From Chrysophaeum taylorii (taxonomy: Eukaryota; Sar; Pelagophyceae; Pelagomonadales; Pelagomonadaceae), in contig JAQMWT010000653.1 of assembly GCA_029834535.1 (NCBI GenBank), positions 1 to 64,000 on the forward strand: DNA of 64,000 nt, given 5' to 3'. The notes under the pieces are model-generated. The model was not told the origin of the DNA and did not search any database. It saw only the letters and a list, made by a program, of their open reading frames with translations. The position numbers and the translations under genes were made by a program. Positions 53,326 to 62,017 of the stretch are shown here, one piece after another (position 1 is the stretch's first letter; each line of letters opens with the position of its first letter).

Positions 53326-54416
53326 GCCCAGACTTCGCCGGCTTTGTGAGTTTGCTCAAAAGAGGGCTTGGTCGGATTGAAGTGCTTGTGCGGGTGGCGC
53401 TTGTTGTGTACGATGCAGTCGGTGCATAAGTCGCGAGACGGTAGGTCAGAGGCAGAGAAGCCAGGGCGAGCCAGTACGTTGGGGGCCTTGGCAGCGACGT
53501 TGTCGGGGCAGTGGTGCACCCGGTGGAAGCGATTGGCACGTTCTTTGGCGTTGAGGTATTCGGCAGATCCGTGTGCCAAGGACTTGCGAGGAATGGGATG
53601 AGCGGGAATATGACGTTTGCGCCGAACATCGAACTTGAGTTCGGTGTCCAAGGCAGGGGGAGGCGGTGCGTCGTCATCCTGGTGCGCAGCAGGGTCACTT
53701 GGAGGTGCATCCTCATCATCACGAGTAGCGAGAGTATCTTCGTAGGACGAAGATATATAGTTTAACGACATTTCGGTCAAGCAGTTGCTGGAAATAGACG
53801 TCATAAAGGCTTGTGCCAAAGACAAGGTATCTGTGCTGCACGTGGTGGAGGCCTGACCAAAGGTCATAAAGTTGGATACATAGGATTTCTTCGTCACGGC
53901 AGCAGTATGTTGGAAGGTAGGGTCCAACATAAGAGATTTAATATCGGCAACGAGGAGCGAAAGGTGCTTGTACAGTGTACTGTACGTACCTGCAGGCAGA
54001 GCATTGCTGAGCATGTCGCAGCAAGGGTCGTGGCGAAGAGACAAGAGGAAAGACTCCTGTTGTTTGGTGTGGTTGTTAGCACGAATCAACTCCAGTCGAG
54101 TGGCGTAGCATAATTTCCCGTTGCGAGGGTCGAGTAAAATAATGTTGGCATACCCTCGGACGGTGGGCAATGGAGCAAGCATGGAGTGCATTTTAGAGCC
54201 AAGTTTGCGGTCACTTCCACGAAGATACCCTATATAGCGACTATGAGATAAGTGGTGATCTTCCAGAGCAAAATGAGATTCTTTGTAGTCGAAAGAGCTG
54301 TCGGTGGCCTTGTAAGGCAGCCAGGCATTACAAGAGAGCATCTGGACAAGAGCTTTTGTATGGCGGTGCCATAGGTGGCAGCGGAGCCAACTTGAGGAAG
54401 GGCTAGGATTATCCAC
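53226..54416 (-). CDS. Pre-integrase region and integrase zinc site of C2
   Basis: About 395 codons. Seen: HLSHSRYIGYLRGSDRKLGSK and RGYANIILLDPRNGKLCY (also in C1 and C3), TEMSLNYISSS at the boundary motif (53758-53778), a basic RRKRHIPAHPIPRK segment, the zinc site RFHRVHHCPDN...LCTDCIVHNKRH, and the start of the core with WACDGGYVTIPSEWGGF (first catalytic Asp). The first 150 residues have no named domain; they lie between methyltransferase and integrase. Confidence 0.82.
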   Translation of the reverse strand: MDNPSPSSSWLRCHLWHRHTKALVQMLSCNAWLPYKATDSSFDYKESHFALEDHHLSHSRYIGYLRGSDRKLGSKMHSMLAPLPTVRGYANIILLDPRNGKLCYATRLELIRANNHTKQQESFLLSLRHDPCCDMLSNALPAGTYSTLYKHLSLLVADIKSLMLDPTFQHTAAVTKKSYVSNFMTFGQASTTCSTDTLSLAQAFMTSISSNCLTEMSLNYISSSYEDTLATRDDEDAPPSDPAAHQDDDAPPPPALDTELKFDVRRKRHIPAHPIPRKSLAHGSAEYLNAKERANRFHRVHHCPDNVAAKAPNVLARPGFSASDLPSRDLCTDCIVHNKRHPHKHFNPTKPSFEQTHKAGEVWACDGGYVTIPSEWGGFTHIIVFKELISKFLLCT

Positions 54417-55678
54417 AAGTAACCCATAAACGGCTCCAAATATATAGATCTGTCCCTGTCGCGGGGGACGTTGGAGGCAGTAAACGTATACGTGCTTCCA
54501 AACGCGTCAATGGAAGCATGATATTTGGCGGCGGCGTTCTCTATGGTGAGGTTGCCGTCAGAATGGTGGCCACCGGTTAGGAAGTAGATATTGTGCGATG
54601 TTGATGAGGTTGCAAGTAGCAACCTATGTGACGGTTGGTCAGTTTCGAAAACAGTTATGTAATAGGACACAGGAGTGGGTGAGTTAGTGTGTAAGCTGGC
54701 AAACAAGTTATAGAGGATTGTAAAAACCTTGACGTGTATAGGATGTGTTGCATTGGGTAATGGCTCCATAGAGGAGCGTTTAAAGTACAACTGGTGATAA
54801 GTACACTCGGATTGAACAGAGTGAGTACGTTGCTCGTGAGCCTGTTGTGAGTGAAGGCGAAGCAGTAACATATTGAGGGATTCAAGGTCAGCCATAGTAA
54901 GCTGAGCAGAACCTGTGCGAGAGTAAGGTGCAAACGTTTTAGGAACGGGTATATATGGAGGATCGGGGAACACCCGGATCCAGTCTTTGGATATGTGGTT
55001 AGGCAGCCAAAGGCGCGTGGGAATAGCTTGTAGATCATCCACGATCTTTAGGAAGGGGCGTGGATGGAGGATAGGCCACGACAATGCTTTAATTGGTCCA
55101 GTAGAATACATGCGTGCGATGCATATCCATCTTTCTCTAGATTGGTAGTCGCCACAGAGGTAGGTCGGGAGCCTATCAACAACATCGACACAGTAATCAA
55201 GTGTAGTATGGATGAGGTTGGCCACTGTGATGTGGTCTTGATGACAGTACTTATGCGGAGGCGTCATCTCAGCCAGTAGCACCAAGGGTTGGAGTAACTT
55301 GATGACAGACAGCATGCTGTCGAAAAGAGAATCGTCCAGCAGGCTGTGTAAGTCTTCTGTCTTATGCTGTTTTAGTAGACTCCTGTTCGTGCAGGGAGGA
55401 GTGATCTCAATTATATCACAATAGAATGTGCGTCTTTCCTCTGGTGAAATTAGGCGAAGATGGTTAATAAAGGCGGGGGGAGATTCAAATAATAGTACAG
55501 TAGGAAAACGGTGGCGTGACATACGAACAAGCGTATCATCAGACTCAACAACAACTTTTACATTGATATTTAAGCCTAAGTCATTAGTGGCTTGAGACAG
55601 GAACGCCGGATTTGACAAACCAGAACAAAGTAACATGACAGAGGGTTTGCGGAGATTGGACTCTTGCGAGAGAAACAC
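54230..55678 (-). CDS. Cytosine-5 DNA methyltransferase-like domain of C2
   Basis: Within a frame of about 480 codons the first 260 residues show, in order: VMLLCSGLSNPAFLSQA (motif I place), VVVESDDTLVRMSRHRFP (motif II), DIIEITPPCTNRSLL (motif IV with PPC at 55391-55399), LFDSMLSVIKLLQPLVLLAEM (motif VI place, Glu kept), and TYLCGDYQSRERWICIA (motif VIII, a perfect QxRxR at about 55127-55150). This is the order and spacing of bacterial-type and eukaryotic C5 methyltransferases such as M.HhaI. The glycine-rich motif I is atypical, so activity is uncertain. The later 220 residues continue into the segment shared with C1 and C3. The domain is not closely similar to that of G1/G3. Confidence 0.82.
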   Translation of the reverse strand: MFLSQESNLRKPSVMLLCSGLSNPAFLSQATNDLGLNINVKVVVESDDTLVRMSRHRFPTVLLFESPPAFINHLRLISPEERRTFYCDIIEITPPCTNRSLLKQHKTEDLHSLLDDSLFDSMLSVIKLLQPLVLLAEMTPPHKYCHQDHITVANLIHTTLDYCVDVVDRLPTYLCGDYQSRERWICIARMYSTGPIKALSWPILHPRPFLKIVDDLQAIPTRLWLPNHISKDWIRVFPDPPYIPVPKTFAPYSRTGSAQLTMADLESLNMLLLRLHSQQAHEQRTHSVQSECTYHQLYFKRSSMEPLPNATHPIHVKVFTILYNLFASLHTNSPTPVSYYITVFETDQPSHRLLLATSSTSHNIYFLTGGHHSDGNLTIENAAAKYHASIDAFGSTYTFTASNVPRDRDRSIYLEPFMGYLWIILALPQVGSAATYGTAIQKLLSRCSLVMPGCLTRPPTALSTTKNLILLWKITTYLIVAI

Positions 55679-55712
55679 TGGGCGTGAAAGTAGTCAAGTT
55701 AATGGCTGCGTA

Positions 55713-56096
55713 AATACCCTTACCCTGATCGCCGACTGCGGTTGCGATGGAGGACGGTGCCTCATGAATCCTGAGCCTTGCGAGGGCATCCGCCCTCCCG
55801 GCGTAGGTTGGCACCTATTCGCCTCCCGGGCGGGCCGGTTGGCAGCCGGAACGTTCGCAGTGGGACGGGGTATGGCCGGGGGGCGAAGACGGAAGGTTAT
55901 CGACGAGTTGGTTGTCAGTCACATCGCGGTCTCCTCGTCGCATGGCGACAAGCTGATGGTCGACAAGCTTGAAGGTCACTCTCCGCCGACCGACCTTTCG
56001 GCGCTCCTCGTCTACTGGCCCGTGATTCCGGACTGGCTCCTGTCGGTCCGGCCTGGCTCCCATGCTCGGGAGAGGTCTGAAGTTAGTTAGTTAGTT
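55713..56096 (+). repeat. SINE-like retroposon copy S5, full length (384 bp)
   Basis: It starts AATACCCTTACCCTGATCGCC and ends GGTCTGAAGTTAGTTAGTTAGTT. AATGGCTGCGTA (55701-55712) and AATGCCTGCGTA (56097-56108) flank it, a 12-bp target duplication with one difference. It splits C2 between protease and methyltransferase. It is the best reference copy of this retroposon in the window. Confidence 0.9.
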
Positions 56097-56773
56097 AATG
56101 CCTGCGTATTTTGCTGAACAAACTTGTTCTGTTTCCGAAGATTGAGAACCAAAGGGCGAATCCACGGGCGATCTGGTAAAACTCTTAGGAGTAGGTAGTT
56201 GTAGTATGCCAGTAGATCCCTGTTTTCATGGTATCGTTCGAGGGGAAATGCGAGGGAACGATGTTCGAGTTGCTTGTCGCGAGCGATGTTGTAAGTGAGA
56301 CAAGGGAGAGCAGGTAAATTAGCTGCTATGTAGTGTATGGGAACACGCACATATTTGTCTATGCGGCTCGTGACAGCGCTGAGCTTTGGCTCAGCTCGAT
56401 CATTGAACACAGTGGTCAGGCTCGACTGGTTCCACTCGAGCATGCTCAGGATAGCGAGATGTCGGTCGTGCACTGGCTGAAGACATAAAGCGAAGTCGAT
56501 CTTAACGTAGCCAATTTGTGGATGATCTGGTAGGGGAACAACAATGTTGCGTGTTAACATCATGTGTGAGGCACGTTGTTGTCCAGTGGCTGTTTGAATA
56601 ACAATCGGCGCATATTTGGAGTCCAGTGGAATAAAGTGATTAGGTATTGCAAAATCATAAGTGGACATCAATGAGATGGTAGCACAAGAGTCAAATATAA
56701 AAAGGAACAATGTGGAGGGACACTGTTTACCTTCATGTAGTTGGTGAGGAAGGCGTTTACCGAATGTGTGCAA
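56097..56773 (-). pseudogene. Retropepsin-like protease of C2
   Basis: The frame has LFIFDSCATISLMSTY, an Asp-Ser-Cys-Ala in the place of the usual Asp-Thr/Ser-Gly-Ala, then VIQTATGQQRASHMM (flap-like) and HLAILSMLEWNQ (in place of the ILG-x-D/N-x-L half). The order and spacing fit a retropepsin that cuts the polyprotein. The remainder (RIDKYVRVPIHYIAANLPAL...) is unassigned and leads to the SINE. Confidence 0.65.
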
Positions 56774-57579
56774 GTGGTGGAGAGGCTGGCTGTGAAGAAG
56801 TTCTCCAGCAATAGCAGATTCGTTAGAATGATAATCGGTTGAACAGGTGGTGATGGTTCGTCAACCTCATCAGCCATGCCGTGCTTTTCATCAAATGACG
56901 ATAGCGAAGTATGATCGGCATCCCTTTTGGTTTCGGCTTGTGGTGGTAAGTTGAGGGCAGATTGGACCTGTGAAGATAGCGAGGACAGTAACGCTGGTGG
57001 TAAAGCCGAGATGGCGTAAGCAGTAAAGAGGTTAGGCACAATATTGGAGGGATTACCCTGTGTGTTGGGGGCAATCTTCGTGTCTGTAGTAGGAGGAGTT
57101 GCCTTTGGGGTGGGAGCAGTAACAACAGTATGGTGTTGTGGCTCCACGTAGTTTAACGACTTTTCGGTCGAGGATAGATGAACGTCTACATCATAAATGA
57201 TATCTTCGGCACACATGAGTTGTTCGTTTAGACGAAGTAAATTGCGGTTGTCCTCCGTAGATGTCGTTGACAGAATGTCAGCTGATTGTAATAGAGTCTC
57301 AAATAACTTGTTGATATTCTGTTGTAGCTGAGCCGTGGTATCGTTATCTGTCACATGCTTCGTAAGTTCACTACACTGTTCTCGCAGGGTGTTTAAGGTG
57401 TGATTTGTTCGATCTATTAATTTCATGTTAGATCGAGAGGACCTGTCAAAAGTGCGGGGGTAAATTGGACGGTCATGGGACTGTCCAGCAGTTTTCTTGG
57501 TGACGTAAGAATCACCAGAACGAAAATACGATAAGTCGCTGCGAGAGAAAGGCTGGCGAGCATCATTAGAGTTACGCAA
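56668..57579 (-). pseudogene. Coiled-coil and linker region of C2 Gag
   Basis: A basic N-terminal part (SRSDLSYFRSGDSYVTKKTAG), then a helical region (DRTNHTLNTLREQCSELTKHV...LQQNINKLFETLLQSADIL), TEKSLNYVEP at the boundary motif (57149-57169) and a Thr/Pro-rich linker before the protease. It probably forms the Gag C-terminal part. No zinc knuckle is visible. Confidence 0.6.
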
Positions 57580-58337
57580 GCGTCTAGCATTAACGTGGAA
57601 GATGTACCAGGTTGAGACGCAGTGATGAGGGCGAGTGTGTTAGCAGTTTGAGTCAGACTTTTGTCTGCTAAATCCAGCGTGTTTATAAGTAGTAACTTTG
57701 GCTTTGGTTGAGATGACAAACCTTCGACATAGGGTTGCCAAGAAACGGGGCGTTCTAAGCGTCTTTTGTTCGACCCATTTGATACTACATTGTATAAGTC
57801 TAATGCATATTCTAAAATGTAGCTAGGGTTGGTAGGGTGACACAATCGTTCAGCTTCTGGCACAGGCCGAGATGAAGATCGGGTTTCATACATATAACAC
57901 CAATCTACCCAACCACGATCGTAACGATTGTTGCTGGTATTATCGTCACAATGGCTATGTATCTCTTCATAGATTTTTATACAAAGAGTACCAAAGTCGA
58001 ATTGAAGGTCAGTCTCTTCCTGGTTAAGTTGGTAAGAGATTTGCCTGAATGCTAGGACAGCTTCGATAACTACATGGACATACCAGTTAGGATTATTAAC
58101 AACAGAGTTAAATTGCTGTTTCAAATAGGACACATCAGTAGTCGCAACAGACTCGTAGTGACTAAAAGCGATGAGCATAATGGCTCGAGCCTTGTTGGTT
58201 AAATAACTTTTGTTATATACCTCTTTGATGGCGGGCCTGGCCGCAAGTGCTGGTTTTCCAACACTTTCCAGATTGAAGTAAGTATGCAAGAATGTAGCAT
58301 ACGTGTTCTGATAAGTGTGCCAGTCAGCAGCAGCCAT
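57423..58337 (-). pseudogene. Gag-like N-terminal region of C2
   Basis: An ATG at 58337 opens about 300 codons, starting MAAADWHTYQNTYATFLHTYF. The sequence is helical and aromatic-rich (ARAIMLIAFSHYESVATTDVSYLKQQFNSVV; GWVDWCYMYETRSSS), as expected for a capsid. The ATG lies directly on the junction with C3, so part of the 5' end may be missing. Identity as Gag rests on position. Confidence 0.55.
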
Positions 58338-60631
58338 CCTCTATAATGTGTTTGCCAGATTGCACACTAACTCACCCACACATGTGTCCTATTACATAAC
58401 CGTTTTCGAAACTGACCAACCGTGACATAGGTTACTACTTACAACCTCATCAACATCACACAATACCTGCTTCCTAACCGGCGGCCACCATTCTGACGGC
58501 AACCTCACCATATAAAACGCCGCCGCCAAACATCATGCTTCCATTTACGCGTTTGAAAGCACGTATACGTTTACTGCCTCCAACGTCCCCCGCGACAGAG
58601 ACAGATCTATATATTTGGAGCCGTTTATGGGTTACTTGTGGATAATCCAAGCCCTTCCTCAAGTTGGCTCCGCTGCCACCTATGGCACCGCCATACTAAA
58701 GCTCTTGTCCAGATGCTCCCTTGTGATGCCTGGCTGCCTTACCTACAAGGCCACCGACAACTCTTTCGACTACAAAGAATCTCATTTTGCTCTGGAAGAT
58801 CACCACTTATCTCACAGTCGCTATATAGGGCATCTTCGTGGAAGTGACCGCAAACTCGGCTCTAAAATTCACTCCATGCTTGCTCCATTGCCCACCGTCC
58901 GAGGGTATGCAAACATTATCTTACTCGACCCTCGCAACGGGAAACTACGCTATCCTATTCGACCGGAATTGATTCGTGCTAAGCACACCAAACAACATGA
59001 ATATTTCCTCTTGTCTCTTCGCCACGATCTTTGCTGCGACATGCTCAGCAATGCTCTGCCTGCCGGTACGTACAGCACACTGTACAAGCACCTTTCGCTC
59101 CTCGTTGCCGATATTAAATCTCTTAGGTAGGACCCTACCTTCCAACATACTGCTGCCGTGATGAAGAAATCGTATATATCCAACTTCATGACCTTTGATC
59201 CGGCCTCCACCACGTGCAGCACAGATACCTTGTCTTTGGCACAAGCCTTCATGGCGTCTATCTCCAGCAACTGCTTGACCGAAATGTCGTTAAACTATAT
59301 ATATTCGTCCTACGAAGATACTCTCGCTACTCGTGCTGATGAGGATGCACCTCAAAGTGACCCTGCTGCGCACCATGATGACGACGCACCACCTCCTCCT
59401 GCCTTGGACACCGAACTCAAGTTCGATGTTCGGCGCAAACGTCATATCCCCGCTCACTCCATTCCTCGCAAATCCTTCGCACACGGATCTGCTGAATACC
59501 TCAACGCCAAAGAACGTGCCAATCGCTTCCACCGGGTGCACCACTGCCCCGACAACGTTGCAGCCAAGGCCCCCAACGTACTGGCTCGCCCTGGCTTCTC
59601 TGCCTCAGACCTACCGTATCGCGACTTATGCACCGACTGCATCGCACATAACAAGCGCCACCCGCACAAGTACTTCAATCCGACCTAGCCCTCTTTCGAG
59701 CAAACTCACAAAGCCGGCGAAGTCTGGGCGTGCGACGGCGGCTATGTGACAATTCCATCAGAATGGGGAGGCTTCACACATATCATTGTGTTCAAAGAGC
59801 TTATCTCGAAGTTTCTCTGGGTGTACTTTACAAGCACCACCAACGCCACGGAGTTCACTCAAGCTCTGGACTTTGTGTATGACTTTCGTCGTACACAACT
59901 CAACGCGCACATGCGCACCCTCTCCTCTGATGCCTTCAAGCCCTATTTTAGCCAGCACAATACCGCCCCGTACCGCGTCGATAAGGGCATTCAGCTCATC
60001 GCTTTCCCGCCGTACATGCACCACTTTAACTTTGAAGTCGAGTCAGCCATCGGCTTCATCGCCTCCGCCTCCTCAACTCGCCTTCGCTCTCTCCTTAATG
60101 CTCATTATCCTGGCTCCAAGATCGTTGATCCAGCCATCATGTTTCCCTGGGCGGTGATACACACCATCCGAAGCTACAACCTTCTCCCGAACGCCACGCT
60201 CGAGTGCATTCACCATACTATCCAGAGTCCGCAACCGCTACTCTACAATCAACTGAGCACCCCCCAGCATGACATGCTCAAGATCTTCGGCGCTGAATGC
60301 TACCTTCTATTGGAACCCCACGAGCACCACAAGTGGGAACCGTGCCGCCGCAAATACTTATATCTATGTTGCGCCAACGCACAACACCCGCTCGTCTCCC
60401 CACGTGTTGACCATATTGCCGACGTCGTCCTCAACCCTGAAAACGGACCAGTCCGTGTTTCGTCCAAGCTGCAATTCCTCTACATGCTCCAGCATCCTAC
60501 TCCTGATCCTGAACTTGCTCCTCCGCCTCACGCTCCTCCCGCGCCATTCTCGCTAACACCCCACGCTGCTATCCAAGACCATTCCATTCAGAGGGGGACA
60601 CGGGCACTTCATCCTCAGAGTGGGCACTCTC
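58338..60631 (+). mobile_element. Ty1/copia-like fragment C3, head-to-head with C2
   Basis: It starts at ATCCTCTATAA, corresponding to C2 near 54720, and runs through the pre-integrase segment, TEMSLNY motif (59277-59297), zinc site (HHCPDN...CTDCIAHNKRH, about 59540-59660) and integrase core (WACDGGYVTIPSEWGGFTH, about 59725-59780) to the VRVSSKLQFLYMLQH region, where N3 cuts in. It is very close to C2. It lacks the parts upstream (Gag to methyltransferase) and has a few breaks. Confidence 0.87.
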
Positions 60632-60818
60632 TAGAGATAGAAAATTCCATTTAGGGTTAGGAACCCCCCTCCCCATTAACCTCACACTCACTTACAACCA
60701 CTAAATCGCTGTGTCGCACACCGTGCTGCTCTTTGTGTCGTTAGAGGACAGGACGAAAGGCAGCACTACCACTGCCACCATTCTCTACCAGAGGCACAGT
60801 GATTTTTACTGTTCTCTA
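60632..60818 (+). repeat. 5' LTR of N3 (187 bp)
   Basis: TAGAGATAGAAAATTCC to TACTGTTCTCTA. Same family as 30280-30469, with a shorter C-run and a few substitutions near 60675-60700. Confidence 0.9.
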
Positions 60819-61039
60819 GGTTTGGACCCAGTCCGGTACTGGTAGAGAAACGTCCTCCGAAAGATATCGATATCGATCGACGTCTCGGACAAAGGCGCAG
60901 GATTTCCAGAAAAGAGCAATCTCCTGAAGTTCCTGAAAGTTTTAAGACCGTAGTCAAGTTTCGTCGCTTGCTACTGGTGGAAAAGTGTGAAAACGTGTGA
61001 AGGGCAACCAACAACGCGCAAAACGCAACCCCGAAAACG

Positions 61040-62017
61040 ATGGCGACTCAAGACCCACAAGTCCCGAGTCTGGAAGTAGCGACGCAATTCGCTACACGGA
61101 ACGCTCCCATGCAACAGTTCAAAGCCGATTTGGCTGATTGCCAACGGCTCCAAGCTAATCTCCTAGATCAACACGCCGCTGATAATGCTGCCTTGCAAGC
61201 CAAAATCGCTGCTGGTTACGCTGATCTCAGAGCCAAAATCACTGCCGCAATCGAAGCTCAGGACGAGCAACTCGATCAAGACGTGCAACTCGATCAAGAC
61301 GAGCAATTTGAACAAGCTCCCCAACCAGCTGTTCATAAGGCAACTCCCCTCAAGCACAAGCAAACTTCTCACGAAGTCGCGACCCAAGACCCGATCATCT
61401 CGATGGTCACCCCCCCTCATGTCGACAACACCACCGGACGTCAAACACCCCACGGCAAAGTCTCAGACCCCACTGCCTTCCCTCCGGACCCAGGCATAGC
61501 CAAGGTTACTCCACAACCTGGCACACCACACATTCACGAGGACACTCCACCTTGTTCGAATATCGCACCAGCAATATTGAACACTCCACCACCACCACCA
61601 CTAAACACTACTCCCTTCACTCCGCCAACCCCACCGGAGCCTCCACCTCCTTCACTGGAGCCTAACTCCCCACTATCGGCGACTCCCGCTACACCACCTA
61701 TCCAAGTTCCCCAACATCCTCGTCAACCCCCTCGCCACACCACTCATCTCCTTGATGATCATGCCATATACGGCCATGGCGGCCCCGGCACCTTCATCCC
61801 TGAACCAAGCCCCCACCGCGGCTCAGGCTCATGCCGCTCCACTGTCGGATTCCCTTGTCCGATACCTATCATCTTCCGCAAGTCACTCTCCTCCGGAGTT
61901 TCCTCTCCATCCACAAGACCATGCCACCTACGGCCACGACGGCCCCGGCACTTCCATTTCTACCACAGCTCCTTCCGCGGCTCAAGTTCCTGCCGCCCCA
62001 CCATCGGACCCTCCTGA
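61040..62017 (+). CDS. N3 ORF1, helical and proline-rich protein
   Basis: An ATG-started frame of 325 codons, the counterpart of N1 ORF1. The N-terminal 110 residues are helical and Asp/Gln/Ala-rich; the rest is Pro/Thr-rich and reaches further than in N1. The region from the EQLDQDV repeat to the TPPHVDNTTGRQTPHGKVSDPTAF segment is almost identical in the two. Function unknown; Gag-like by position. Confidence 0.6.
   Translation: MATQDPQVPSLEVATQFATRNAPMQQFKADLADCQRLQANLLDQHAADNAALQAKIAAGYADLRAKITAAIEAQDEQLDQDVQLDQDEQFEQAPQPAVHKATPLKHKQTSHEVATQDPIISMVTPPHVDNTTGRQTPHGKVSDPTAFPPDPGIAKVTPQPGTPHIHEDTPPCSNIAPAILNTPPPPPLNTTPFTPPTPPEPPPPSLEPNSPLSATPATPPIQVPQHPRQPPRHTTHLLDDHAIYGHGGPGTFIPEPSPHRGSGSCRSTVGFPCPIPIIFRKSLSSGVSSPSTRPCHLRPRRPRHFHFYHSSFRGSSSCRPTIGPS

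Larger units (their letters stand above)
47191..58337 (-). mobile_element. Ty1/copia-like element C2 with methyltransferase and ORF3
   Basis: The longest copia element here, read on minus: Gag-like, coil, protease, methyltransferase-like domain, a segment shared with C1 and C3, integrase, RT, RNase H and ORF3. A SINE (55713-56096) sits between protease and methyltransferase. Its 5' edge at about 58337 abuts the inverted fragment C3, and no LTR is visible on either side. It is broken in several places but every module is recognisable. Confidence 0.85.

Noticed and set aside
55635-56090. Open frames of 80-150 codons within the SINE copies (also 20210-20671 and 38987-39467)
   Set aside because: The frames run across element borders into unrelated flanks, and are not kept between copies. 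The DNA, not a protein, is conserved.
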